DNA of 64,000 nt, taken from contig NZ_VHQI01000008.1 of the NCBI RefSeq assembly GCF_006517625.1, positions 111,975 through 175,974 of the forward strand. The letters run 5' to 3'. Below are positions 26,341 through 34,591 of this stretch, piece after piece. The position numbers and the translations under genes were made by a program. Within the stretch, counting starts at the first letter, position 1. Every line of letters starts with the position of its first letter. Origin of the DNA: Mixta tenebrionis. Its GTDB lineage: Bacteria > Pseudomonadota > Gammaproteobacteria > Enterobacterales > Enterobacteriaceae. A model generated the notes under the pieces. That model was not told where the DNA came from, ran no database searches, and saw only the letters and a list, made by a program, of their open reading frames with translations.

Positions 26341-26357
26341 TCAAAACATCGTTTCAT
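26341..26357. promoter_or_regulatory. KdgR-like operator upstream of the LuxR-type gene
   Basis: Core AAAAC-ATC-GTTTC (26343-26355), about 93 bp upstream of the start codon at 26250. The neighbourhood (26336-26392) is very similar to the ogl promoter (14677-14733). Confidence 0.65.
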
Positions 26358-26361
26358 AATG

Positions 26362-26377
26362 TGTGATGATTGACACA
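26362..26377. promoter_or_regulatory. CRP-like site next to the KdgR box
   Basis: TGTGA-TGATTG-ACACA matches TGTGA-N6-TCACA at nine of ten positions. Pectin genes in related bacteria are activated by CRP, so the pairing with a KdgR box is sensible. The matching place in the ogl promoter (14703-14718) is weaker. Confidence 0.5.
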
Positions 26378-27017
26378 TTTTGTGACAGGTAAGACCGGCT
26401 CGTTGGCAAACGAAAGGTACGTCGATTGAATTTCAGCTGTGATTTTTCTTAAAAAATTAAAATAACATCCTGATTGTATTTACGGCTTCTGCTTATTTAC
26501 AAAAAAACAGACAAGTAATCATGCTAACTGGAGCCATGCTATTAATTGAATAAATCTTTATACGAAACCAAAAACAGATTCATCTGTAACCACTATTTTC
26601 AATTCCATCTTAGATTGCGCTATCCGGGCGGATAATTTGATCTATAAGATGCTATCGGCGCGCCGGCATTGTCCGGAGACGCAAACAATATCAACGCCGA
26701 AATCTGCCGTTAACGCAGTAAGCCGCGAAAGTTATGACATTCTGAATGGCAAAAACATAATCCGCCCCGATCCTGCTGGCGTTAGCCAGCTTATGCTCAT
26801 CGGGATCAAAGGCGAATATTTCCCCGGCGTTACATAGCGTCGACTGCTGTATGGTGGGAAACAGCAGGCGGCAGACGGCAGACGGCAGACGGCAGACGGC
26901 AGACGGCAGGAAACAACAATACCGGGCTATATCATTAACATTGATTGCTGCGCCATATCTTTTAGCGACTGAGCAAATACGCCCTGCGCAACATCTCAGG
27001 GCGTATAAGCCTGTAAA
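26378..27017. other. intergenic region with no supported gene
   Basis: A 640-bp AT-rich to mixed stretch. It contains a 7-bp repeat (26870-26910). A 66-codon frame at 26637-26837 has no ribosome site. I recognise nothing else. Confidence 0.5.
26870..26910. repeat. heptanucleotide repeat (GGCAGAC)
   Basis: Five exact GGCAGAC units from 26870 to 26904 followed by a partial unit GGCAGG. It lies about 110 bp beyond the stop of the membrane protein gene at 27018-27734 and outside any supported gene. Confidence 0.9.
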
Positions 27018-27734
27018 TTATACCGCTGTGCCTGCTGGTTGTTGTGCAGGGCTACTGGTAAATTTCGCCAGCAGCATACAGCTGATAACGCAAATGATAA
27101 TTGAGGCATATCCTCCGCCAAAGGGTAAGACAGTAAAGACGCCCATTACCGCCAACGCTTTGACAATAAAAATTACCGGCAGCGAGCTAAGCGATAATTT
27201 CATCGGACTGCTGAGAAGCCGTTCCATAAACAACGCGCCAAACAGTGACGGCAGCAGGAAACGCAGCGCATCCAGTACCACTTGCGGTAAAAACTCCATA
27301 ATCACCTGCCCGGCAACCGCCAGCAACGTCATCAAGCTTAAGCTGATAAAAGTCGAAACGGCAATACCGATCGCGGAAATAACCGTACCTTCCTGCGTGC
27401 CCAGCTGATAACCGGAGGCGTTAAGCGCCTGGGTGGAAGCCGGAACACGCACCTCTTTTGTATTACCCGCCATATACGACAGATACATACCCGGCGTACC
27501 AAAAATAGATTGCAGGGATATAGGGTCAACAACATACCAGGGTAATAGTATGGAAAGCATTGAAACCATTCCCGTAAAGATACTGTTAGTTGTTGGCTGG
27601 GCATCGAAATAGAACAGCAGAACCAGCACGGGTAAATAAGCAACCAGCAGAACTAAACGCGTACACCACTTTCCGCGGTTTACGATATAGGGAATATAGT
27701 CTTCTTTGAATATAGTATCCGTTGTTTGTTCCAT
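27018..27734 (-). CDS. polytopic membrane protein of the thiazoline-carboxylate operon
   Basis: A 238-residue inner-membrane protein with about six hydrophobic segments ('LVLLVAYLPVLVLLFYF', 'MVSMLSILLPWYVV', 'AIGIAVSTFISLSLMTLLAV', 'FLLPSLFGALFMERLL' and two near the C-terminus). I do not recognise a named family. It follows a DUF5058-type membrane protein gene by 9 bp and is the last gene of a four-gene operon with an ATC hydrolase and a carbamoylase. The pair of membrane proteins most likely forms a two-component importer for the operon's substrate; this is inference from context. A conserved-looking segment 'SIFGTPGMYLSYMAGN' lies between hydrophobic stretches. Confidence 0.8.
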   Translation of the reverse strand: MEQTTDTIFKEDYIPYIVNRGKWCTRLVLLVAYLPVLVLLFYFDAQPTTNSIFTGMVSMLSILLPWYVVDPISLQSIFGTPGMYLSYMAGNTKEVRVPASTQALNASGYQLGTQEGTVISAIGIAVSTFISLSLMTLLAVAGQVIMEFLPQVVLDALRFLLPSLFGALFMERLLSSPMKLSLSSLPVIFIVKALAVMGVFTVLPFGGGYASIIICVISCMLLAKFTSSPAQQPAGTAV

Positions 27735-27743
27735 AATGACTCC

Positions 27744-28448
27744 TTATTTAACCAGTACAGATGCGCCCATGCCAATCACCATACAAATAGTTAACCCCCA
27801 CTCTTTCAGCCACTGTACGCCCGCTTTGCGGTTATACAGAACAATCGCCGCCATCGAAGCCGCAGCAGCAAGTATGGCGATGGTATTTGCGCCTAACGGA
27901 CAGGCGAAGTTCATTGTTAAGGCGCCAAAACTACCAATCATCGCGCCACTGCCGATTATCGGGATCAGGTGTATATTGCCTCCCGACATAAAGTGATTAA
28001 CTTTATCCATTCGGTCAGCAAAAAAAGAAACAAACAGCAGAAAAGGCAGCCCGCAGGTGGTCATTACTATCGCGGCAGCGCACAGATAATCAACCGTCAG
28101 GGCATCCTGGCCAAGCTTAATTCCCATTCCATCAGCGGTAAAGGCGGCCTCCATCAGCGCATCAGCGACGGAGCCGATAAAATCAACGCGCATCCAGGCC
28201 ATTGGCGCGCCAACGTAGAGCATCAGGGTAAGTATGCCGGAAAGCATCATAAAACAGGGGCCGATGGAGGCAATAGATGCCCCCCGGATAGCGCTACGTA
28301 CTGCCGTAGCGGGAATACCGATTTCGGCCGCTGTTTTCACGCTCTTACGAAAAAATAACCATGCCTGCAGGAAAACAAAACATAGCGCAGGCGCTGCCGC
28401 CGCCCATAATAGCGGGCTGTTCGCAACCTCATAATATTGCTCATTCAT
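27744..28448 (-). CDS. DUF5058-type membrane protein, putative transporter subunit
   Basis: A 234-residue inner-membrane protein with about six hydrophobic segments. Features I associate with DUF5058 are 'ANSPLLW' near the N-terminus, 'ASIASIGPCFMML', and 'GAPMAWMRVDFIGSV'. The function of the family is not established. Its gene overlaps the ATC hydrolase gene by 8 bp (translational coupling) and lies 9 bp from the next membrane protein gene, so the two membrane proteins probably work together. A role in uptake of a thiazoline or carbamoyl-cysteine compound is inferred from the operon only. Confidence 0.82.
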   Translation of the reverse strand: MNEQYYEVANSPLLWAAAAPALCFVFLQAWLFFRKSVKTAAEIGIPATAVRSAIRGASIASIGPCFMMLSGILTLMLYVGAPMAWMRVDFIGSVADALMEAAFTADGMGIKLGQDALTVDYLCAAAIVMTTCGLPFLLFVSFFADRMDKVNHFMSGGNIHLIPIIGSGAMIGSFGALTMNFACPLGANTIAILAAAASMAAIVLYNRKAGVQWLKEWGLTICMVIGMGASVLVK

Positions 28449-28956
28449 CAGCAGCCCCCTTTTCTTTCTCTAATTTAAAGCAGAACGTGCACTTATTATC
28501 CGTAAAAAAGTGTTTATCATGCCTGCATTTAAGGTCTGGATTGTAACCATAAGCAATAGCCGGATCGATCATCTCGCAATATAAGATGCCATATTGCTCC
28601 ATACCCATTTTTTGAAACTCACTGGCGAATACGCAGCGTGAAAACACCTGCTCAACATAGCCTTCATAATAGCTATCAGTGCTTTCAAACTCATCGCTGC
28701 GATCCATATCATAACTAATAAGATAATTATCACTGTCATTAGGTTTGCCACGGGCAAAAGCGCGTTTAGCGATCCCTTTCCCCCGTTCTACGCCAAAGTT
28801 CCATACGCCGCGCTTAATGGCCTCGGCGCCCTTATCGCCAAATTCATCAACCGCCTCTTTTGCCAGGTGGGCAAACATTCTGGCGAACATCTGATACATA
28901 GAAACCGGCTGTAAGTCATCGGCAATTTTATTACTAACCTTATTATTATCGTTCAT
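28441..28956 (-). CDS. L-2-amino-thiazoline-4-carboxylic acid hydrolase family protein
   Basis: A 171-residue cytosolic protein of the ATC hydrolase family, which opens the ring of L-2-amino-delta2-thiazoline-4-carboxylate to give a carbamoyl-cysteine. Typical features are the N-terminal helical part ('YQMFARMFAHLAKEAVDEFG', 'RGVWNFGVERG') and the cysteine-rich C-terminal end ('GILYCEMIDPAIAYGYNPDL', 'CRHDKHFFTDNKCTFCFKLE'), which could bind metal. The next gene upstream encodes an M20 carbamoylase, the enzyme needed for the second step, 30 bp away. Members of this family may also act on other substrates, so the compound is a prediction. Confidence 0.82.
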   Translation of the reverse strand: MNDNNKVSNKIADDLQPVSMYQMFARMFAHLAKEAVDEFGDKGAEAIKRGVWNFGVERGKGIAKRAFARGKPNDSDNYLISYDMDRSDEFESTDSYYEGYVEQVFSRCVFASEFQKMGMEQYGILYCEMIDPAIAYGYNPDLKCRHDKHFFTDNKCTFCFKLEKEKGAADE

Positions 28957-28986
28957 CGCTATCTTCCTGTAGTTAAGGGTATGGTT

Positions 28987-30219
28987 TTAAAGACGATCTA
29001 TTTTTTGTATGGCCTTATAAAGTACATCCGTTCCTTTAGCCATAAATTCCCAGGGGACGCACTCGGCAGGGTTATGCGTAATGCCTTTTACGCAGGGAAC
29101 AAATAGCATTGCGGAATGACAGATATCAGCCATGCTCATGGCATCATGACCTGCGCCGCTGTTCATCGGGCGGTATGTCAGATTAAGTTCCTCACAGGCG
29201 GCTTTAATAATATCTTTAAGCCTGCCATTCATCGCCACCGCTGGTTTAAAGGAGGTTTGCCCGGCGTCAATGCAAACAGAATATTGTTTAGCCACCGCGC
29301 GGCTTTCACGTTCTGCGTAGCCTGTAATATCGTCTACTACGGCGGCGCTGCCTGAGCGAATATCGACGGTAAAACGGCAGGCGCCTGGAATAGTATTGGC
29401 GGATCCCGGCTCAAGATGAAACTTGCCGATAGTCAGCGTTGCAGTTTCCGGATAATGCTCGATAACATATTGCGTTAACCGCGTCGCCAGTAAATTACCT
29501 GCCGCGCCCGCATCCTGGCGCATTAGCATCGGAACGGTTCCCGCATGTCCGGCGACGCCCTGCACGCTAACCGCCATCTGACCAATAGCGACGATGCTAT
29601 CCACAATACCTATATCCGTTTGGGTATTTTCCAGCAGCGGGCCCTGCTCATCGTGCAGTTCAATAAAAGCCTTAATGCTGCCGGGCAACCTTCGTGCCGG
29701 CACCACAGGCCGATCGCCGGCATAGGCCCGCCAGCGATCGCGTAGTGTTTCACCGCTGTCATTGCTGATTCTGTCGCGATCCTCATCGCACAATTCGCCG
29801 CTGATAAAGCGGCTGCCCAGCAGCACCCTGCCAAACTGCGTACCTTCTTCTTCAATAAAGGCTGCGACTTCATAGGTATGTTGCAGCTGAATGCCCTTCT
29901 CCTGCAGCATTCTGGCGACCTCCAGCGCGGCCACCACGCCGGCAATACCATCAAATGCGCCAGCATTGCGCACGCTATCCAGATGAGAACCGCTAATAAT
30001 TGACGGCAGCTGAGAATTGCTGCCCTGCAGGCGGCCATACAGATTGCCGATATCATCTTCATAAACCTGCAGGCCCGCTTCATGCATCTCTTTTTTTATA
30101 TATTCTACCCCCGCTCTGTATTCAGGAGTAAAACCGATGCGCGTAACGCCGCCATTACATGGCTCACTAATGGCTTTGAGATCCTCAATATTTTTTTGTA
30201 GCCTTTCGATATTAGCCAT
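28987..30219 (-). CDS. M20-family N-carbamoyl-amino-acid hydrolase (hydantoinase/carbamoylase type)
   Basis: A 410-residue zinc amidohydrolase of the allantoate amidohydrolase/L-carbamoylase group. Metal ligands are visible in 'SGSHLDSVRNAGAFDGIAG' (His and Asp), 'FIEEEGTQFG' (Glu-Glu) and 'HDEQGPLLE', and the dimerisation-domain motif is 'GVAGHAGTVPM'. In ATC-using pseudomonads such an enzyme turns N-carbamoyl-L-cysteine into L-cysteine, CO2 and ammonia. As first gene of the operon with an ATC hydrolase this is the favoured reading; allantoate or another carbamoyl amino acid is possible, given purine genes at 60-62 kb. GGGAGAGGG precedes ATG 30219. Confidence 0.87.
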   Translation of the reverse strand: MANIERLQKNIEDLKAISEPCNGGVTRIGFTPEYRAGVEYIKKEMHEAGLQVYEDDIGNLYGRLQGSNSQLPSIISGSHLDSVRNAGAFDGIAGVVAALEVARMLQEKGIQLQHTYEVAAFIEEEGTQFGRVLLGSRFISGELCDEDRDRISNDSGETLRDRWRAYAGDRPVVPARRLPGSIKAFIELHDEQGPLLENTQTDIGIVDSIVAIGQMAVSVQGVAGHAGTVPMLMRQDAGAAGNLLATRLTQYVIEHYPETATLTIGKFHLEPGSANTIPGACRFTVDIRSGSAAVVDDITGYAERESRAVAKQYSVCIDAGQTSFKPAVAMNGRLKDIIKAACEELNLTYRPMNSGAGHDAMSMADICHSAMLFVPCVKGITHNPAECVPWEFMAKGTDVLYKAIQKIDRL

Positions 30220-31260
30220 TATTTTCCCTCTCCCTTGAGCGCAATATTTAAAATAATTTAATCAGCCATCTTCTCGTCATTACCGGCCAGCTAACCCATC
30301 GGCAACGCGCTATTAACCCATCGCTGGTTGATGCTGCCGTTATCCACCGATATGGGCTTAACCTGTACGCAGAGATATATGCGCTATCAACGCAGATAAC
30401 GCCGTTAACCGCGCAGGATGCCAGGGGTTAAATGCCATAGCGTTATTCGCTTTATTTATCTGCCAGCGATGGGTTGATAAATATTATTTCCGGTAAATAA
30501 AACCGGATGACTGGCCAATAATATAATCAGCAATTTATAGAAATTTTTGGTTATTTTATGACTATTTTTTACAGTAAAGAGAAATATCTTCCAATGATAA
30601 ATGATTATCATTAGCACGCATAAATGTAAGCATTTGAAAATGAATAAAAAATCAAAAAATGAAATGACAAAAATCACACTATGTCAGAAAAATTTTCTGC
30701 CTTTTTGCAGCCCAGGAATTTTCTTGCCGGCTTCAGGCTGGCGACAGCGGCCTCCTCACCGACGCTCATACTTCTTCCCGATCTTTTTTATAGGGGGAAA
30801 CAGCGCATCAGGCCCCCTAAGCATCAAACCGCTGTCACGGGCGCTGCGTCAGGCTATCTACCTGACGTAAACGCCGGCCGGGCGCCCTCTATAAATGAGA
30901 AATATGGATATTATCTGTGCGCTCCCGCTGACGAAATTCGCAGGAAGAAACGCCGATCGAGCGATGAGAACCACGGGAAAAGGGGAATTGATCGGGATAG
31001 CCCCGGCACCGCAATGCGTCCAATGCTGTCATCCGTCTCCACCAGCATGCGGCGCGTCTGCGAGAGGCGGTAATTTGTTACCGTTTCAGCGGGCGCTGAT
31101 TAAAAGTGAAATGTAATAAGTGAAACGGCTGGGCAAGAAGGCCCTTCAGAACAGCGATAACAGGCGTTAATATAAGCAGCACGCAGCAATACCGCCGACC
31201 GGCATGGATAATCGACTCACAGCATTAATAAACATGCCTGCCGGCAGGCGACTCTGTCAG
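30220..31260. other. 1-kb region without a supported gene
   Basis: The part next to the operon is AT-rich and presumably holds its promoter. TTAACCCATCGCTGG near 30308 is repeated inverted near 30462 (CCAGCGATGGGTT), about 140 bp apart. A Fur-like box lies at 30593. Frames at 30681-31073 and 30601-30870 have poor composition and no clear ribosome site, so I do not call them. Confidence 0.5.
30593..30616. promoter_or_regulatory. Fur-like box
   Basis: AATGATAAATGATTATCATT contains the inner palindrome AATGATTATCATT and matches much of the Fur consensus GATAATGATAATCATTATC. No iron gene adjoins it; the nearest starts are at 30219 (minus strand) and 32010 (minus strand). Confidence 0.5.
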
Positions 31261-32010
31261 TTAAATTTGTGCCAGACCGCCGTCAACATATATTTCGGAT
31301 GCGTTAATAAAACCTGCATCATCAGACGCGAGGAAGGCGACGGTTTTGCCAATTTCTTCTGGTTCGCCAAGGCGCCCCAGCGGCACCCCGGCGGCAAGCG
31401 AATCAAACAGCCCCTGTCGCTGCTCTTCCGGCACAAGCCCGCCAAGGCCGGCGGTACGGATCGGACCTGGGCTCACCACATTAACGCGGATACCGCGATC
31501 TTTCAGATCAAGCGCCCAGGAGCGCGCCAGGTTACGCACTGCGGCTTTACTTGCGCTGTAAACGCTAAAGTTGGCCGTGCCTTTCACCGCAGCCGTTGAG
31601 CCGGTAAGAATCACCGAGGCGTTATCGGTCAGCAGCGGCAGCGCCTTCTGTACGGTAAACAGCACGCCGCGCACGTTTGTACCGAAAATACGATCGAAGT
31701 GCTCTTCGGTTATGGCGCCCAGCGGCAACATATCGCCGCCGCCGGAATTGGCGAACAGCACATCCAGCCTTCCTGATTCGCTGGCGATCGTCGCAAAAAC
31801 ATTATCGAGATCGCTTAACACCGAGGCATCGGCGCGGATGCCCGTTGCCGCCGGCCCGATTAAGGCTACCGCCGCATCCAGCTCCTGCTGGCGGCGGCCG
31901 GTGATGTACACTTTCGCGCCCCGCCTCGCCAGCTCCTGTGCTGACGCAAGGCCAATACCTGAGCTGCCGCCCGTTACTAACGCTATTTTTTCCGCAAGAT
32001 TTTTACTCAT
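31261..32010 (-). CDS. short-chain dehydrogenase/reductase
   Basis: A 249-residue classical SDR. Cofactor motif 'TGGSSGIG' (residues 14-21) with a following 'TGRRQQEL' suggests NADP(H) preference. 'NSGGG' replaces the usual NNAG, the catalytic Ser is in 'ILTGSTAA', and YxxxK is 'YSASK'. 'SPGPIRTAGLGG' and 'EIYVDGGLAQI' are also typical. Substrate unknown; similar proteins are often annotated as quinone or aldehyde reductases. It is divergent from a LysR-type regulator, a common arrangement in which the regulator controls the reductase. AAGGAA precedes ATG 32010. Confidence 0.87.
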   Translation of the reverse strand: MSKNLAEKIALVTGGSSGIGLASAQELARRGAKVYITGRRQQELDAAVALIGPAATGIRADASVLSDLDNVFATIASESGRLDVLFANSGGGDMLPLGAITEEHFDRIFGTNVRGVLFTVQKALPLLTDNASVILTGSTAAVKGTANFSVYSASKAAVRNLARSWALDLKDRGIRVNVVSPGPIRTAGLGGLVPEEQRQGLFDSLAAGVPLGRLGEPEEIGKTVAFLASDDAGFINASEIYVDGGLAQI

Positions 32011-32192
32011 AGTGCATTTCCTTAATTAAAGTATGAATATGCCAGTTGAGTCATCGATTTACGGCGATAAGCAGGCCGCTGAGTTCAGTAAGCACTGTAG
32101 CGTTATTAATCAGTGCAGAAAAACGCAGGAATGTGAAAAACACTCTTCACCCGTGTGAATAATGGCGAACTGCTCTCAGGAAAAAGCGAATA

Positions 32193-33098
32193 ATGGATCG
32201 ATTTTCAGCTCTCAAGGTTTTTACGCGCGTTGTCGAAGCCAATAGTTTTACCCGTGCCGCTGACTCGCTGAACATGCCCAATGCCACCATCAGTAAGACG
32301 ATTCAACAGCTGGAATCTCATCTGGGCGTTTGCCTGCTGCAGCGTACCACGCGACGTATCACCGTGACGCCTGAAGGGCGGGAGTACTATGAAAAAGCGC
32401 TGCGCATTCTTAAGGATCTGGAGGAAATCGACGCATCTTTTAAGAGCGTGCGCAATAAGCCCAAAGGCCATCTGCGTATCGCCATCGGCGGATCCACCGC
32501 GCGCGACGTTCTGATACCGCTGCTGGCTGATTTTATGACCAGCTATCCGGAGATCCGCATTGATCTGGCGGTAGCGGATAAGCCCGCAGACCTTATCAGC
32601 AGCAATATCGACTGCGCCGTCCGCGGAGGGTCGATGGATGACTCCACGCTGATAGCCCGTAAAATTGGCGAAGCGGCGCTGATTACCTGCGCCACGCCCG
32701 ACTATCTCAGGCGCTACGGCATTCCCGCCACTCCTGACGAACTGCAGAACGGGCACCGTCTTATCAGCTATCTCTCCCCCGCCAGCGGAAGAGCTTTTCC
32801 GTTCCGGTTTGAGCACAACGGCATCGCTACTGAGATCAAAACGCAGCATCATCTGGGTATAAATGAGAGTAACGCGCATATTGCCGCAGGAGAGGCGGGC
32901 CTGGGCATTGTGCAGACTTTCACCTACTCGGTGAGAAATGAGCTGGCATCCGGGGCTTTAGTGGAAATACTGAGCAAATGGCGCCCGGCTTCCTATCCTT
33001 TTCACCTTATCTATGCGCAGAGCCGGCACGTTCCTCCCCGGCTGCGCGTATTTATTGAATGGCTTGCTGAGGCGTTTCCGGCGGCCGTAAAGGCGTGA
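32193..33098 (+). CDS. LysR-family transcriptional regulator
   Basis: A 301-residue LysR-type regulator of the group with 'MDRFSALKVFTRVVEANSFT' at the N-terminus. The winged helix covers residues 1-60 ('TRAADSLNMPNATISKTIQQ' then 'LESHLGVCLLQRTTRRI'), and the rest is the effector-binding domain. It is divergent from the SDR gene with 182 bp between the starts and most likely controls it, possibly in response to an electrophile. Its last base adjoins the end of the convergent integrase gene with no gap. Confidence 0.88.
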   Translation: MDRFSALKVFTRVVEANSFTRAADSLNMPNATISKTIQQLESHLGVCLLQRTTRRITVTPEGREYYEKALRILKDLEEIDASFKSVRNKPKGHLRIAIGGSTARDVLIPLLADFMTSYPEIRIDLAVADKPADLISSNIDCAVRGGSMDDSTLIARKIGEAALITCATPDYLRRYGIPATPDELQNGHRLISYLSPASGRAFPFRFEHNGIATEIKTQHHLGINESNAHIAAGEAGLGIVQTFTYSVRNELASGALVEILSKWRPASYPFHLIYAQSRHVPPRLRVFIEWLAEAFPAAVKA

Positions 33099-34247
33099 CT
33101 AAAGCGGCGCAGGCATCTCCCTACGCCCTTCAAGGTACTGAGCATGGTTGTATGTTCCACGCATCGCATTCTTATCAACGTGAGCCAGCTGCGTCTCAAT
33201 CCACGCCGTATTGAACCCTTCCTCATGCAAAATCGTACTCATCGTGTGGCGGAAACCATGCCCCGTTACCTTCCCCGTATATCCAATCCGCTTGAACACC
33301 TGATTAATACTCGCTTCGCTCATCGTTTTGCGGGGATCATTCCTCCCAGGAAACACCAGAGGATATTGCCCACTCATCACTTTGAGCTGCTGTACGATTT
33401 CCAGCGCTTGTGTAGAAAGGGGGACAAGATGGGGCCGTTTCATCTTCATACGCTCGGCAGGTATTTCCCACACCGCTTTTTCAAGTTCAAACTCACTCCA
33501 GAAAGCACCCCGGAGCTCACCGGTGCGAACTCCCGTAAGGATCAGCAAACGTGCGGCAAGAACAACCAGCGGACTTCCTGTATAACCCGAGAGAGCTTTA
33601 AAGAAATCTGGCAACTCCTCAACAGTAAGGAAGGGATAATGCTTCGATTCATGCCCTGACATAGCGCTGGTTAGATCCGCTGCAGGATTGTATTCCGCAC
33701 GGCCGGTAACTATGGCGTAACGAAAGACTTCACTACAGCGCTGGCGAACTTTTTTGGCCTTCTCTGTCGCGCCACGGCTTTCCATTCGACGCAGCACATT
33801 CAGCAGAACCAGCGGTTTAATTTCATTTACCGGCTGCTGGCCAATATAGGGAAAAATATCTTTATTGAATGCTTCGATGATATCGGAGGCATACCCTTCT
33901 GACCATCTGCTCACCTTCGTACCGTGCCACTCAAGCGCCACAGACTGGAAAGTATTATTGAGCTGCACATCGCGAACCAGCTTTTCTTCTTTCTTGGCAA
34001 AAGATGGATCGATACCCTCGGCCAGCTTTTTCTTGGCTTCATCACGTAGTGCCCTCGCTTGTGCGAGAGACACTGCTGGATAAACACCAAAAGCCATACG
34101 CTTCTCTTTTCCATTGAAGCGATATTTCATTCGCCAGTATCGAGAACCAGAGGGAACGACTTCAAGATACAAACCAGCACCATCTGCCAGCTTATAGGCT
34201 TTCTCTCTGGGTTTAGCTGCATCTACCTGTCGCGCATTTAGCTTCAT
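33099..34247 (-). CDS. tyrosine-type site-specific integrase (P4-like)
   Basis: A 382-residue phage-P4-type integrase. The N-terminal arm domain is 'LYLEVVPSGSRYWRMKYRFN', then a core-binding domain, then the catalytic domain with Arg in 'LTGVRTGELRG', His-x-x-Arg in 'HGFRHTMST', His in 'QLAHVDKN' and the nucleophile Tyr in 'TYNHAQYLEGR'. All appear intact. I chose ATG 34247 (MKLNARQ) with GGGAG nine bases upstream; the frame stays open further upstream without a site. It lies 163 bp from tRNA-Thr(CGT) and reads away from it in the same direction as the tRNA, as island integrases do. It would insert DNA at the tRNA 3' end. No excisionase or phage genes adjoin it. Confidence 0.92.
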   Translation of the reverse strand: MKLNARQVDAAKPREKAYKLADGAGLYLEVVPSGSRYWRMKYRFNGKEKRMAFGVYPAVSLAQARALRDEAKKKLAEGIDPSFAKKEEKLVRDVQLNNTFQSVALEWHGTKVSRWSEGYASDIIEAFNKDIFPYIGQQPVNEIKPLVLLNVLRRMESRGATEKAKKVRQRCSEVFRYAIVTGRAEYNPAADLTSAMSGHESKHYPFLTVEELPDFFKALSGYTGSPLVVLAARLLILTGVRTGELRGAFWSEFELEKAVWEIPAERMKMKRPHLVPLSTQALEIVQQLKVMSGQYPLVFPGRNDPRKTMSEASINQVFKRIGYTGKVTGHGFRHTMSTILHEEGFNTAWIETQLAHVDKNAMRGTYNHAQYLEGRREMPAPL

Positions 34248-34410
34248 TGGGGGCATCTCCCTGGACCGAACACAGAATGCCCCCACTTATGCCCCCAACT
34301 GTGACTTGATTCCGGTTGAGTCCAGTTGATAACAGGAGATAAAATACGGGCCAGAAACCGCAGTATACGGGCTTTAAGTTGATTTCGGTAGACTTGGGAA
34401 GAGTTTGAAA

Positions 34411-34486
34411 TGGTGCCGATAATAGGAGTCGAACCTACGACCTTCGCATTACGAATGCGCTGCTCTACCAACTGAGCTATATCGGC
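34411..34486 (-). tRNA. thrW: tRNA-Thr (anticodon CGT)
   Basis: Read on the minus strand it starts GCCGATATAGCTCAGTTGG, forms a full cloverleaf of 76 bases including the encoded CCA (34411-34413), has the GGTTCGACTCC T-loop, and the anticodon CGT at 34453-34451. The 7-bp acceptor stem GCCGATA/TATCGGC is complete. It lies beside proA as thrW does in E. coli, where it is the insertion site of the CP4-6 island. Confidence 0.97.
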
Positions 34487-34517
34487 GTTGAGGAGAGGTG
34501 CTACGGGCTGTAACGTT

Positions 34518-34550
34518 AAAAAAAAGCGGCGCCGGAGTCAAGAGGCGCCG
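34518..34550 (-). terminator. Rho-independent terminator of proBA
   Basis: On the minus strand CGGCGCC (34550-34544) pairs with GGCGCCG (34533-34527) across ten bases, followed by C and eight T. Confidence 0.9.
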
Positions 34551-34591
34551 TGTCGGATGCTGCTTTTGTCGCCAGATGGCGCTGATTAGCC

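Noticed and set aside
26637..26837. 66-codon frame
   Set aside because: No ribosome site and no protein-like pattern; left as intergenic.
26851..27408. 185-codon frame starting in the heptamer repeat
   Set aside because: It begins with repeat-derived residues and then runs antisense through the membrane protein gene at 27018-27734.
30681..31073. 130-codon frame
   Set aside because: Arg/Pro/Ser-rich, without a clear start site or known domain; overlaps other frames of equal quality.
34411..34440. search for a second attachment site (copy of the tRNA 3' end) to the left
   Set aside because: None noticed by eye in 1-33 kb; a proper search could still find an imperfect copy.
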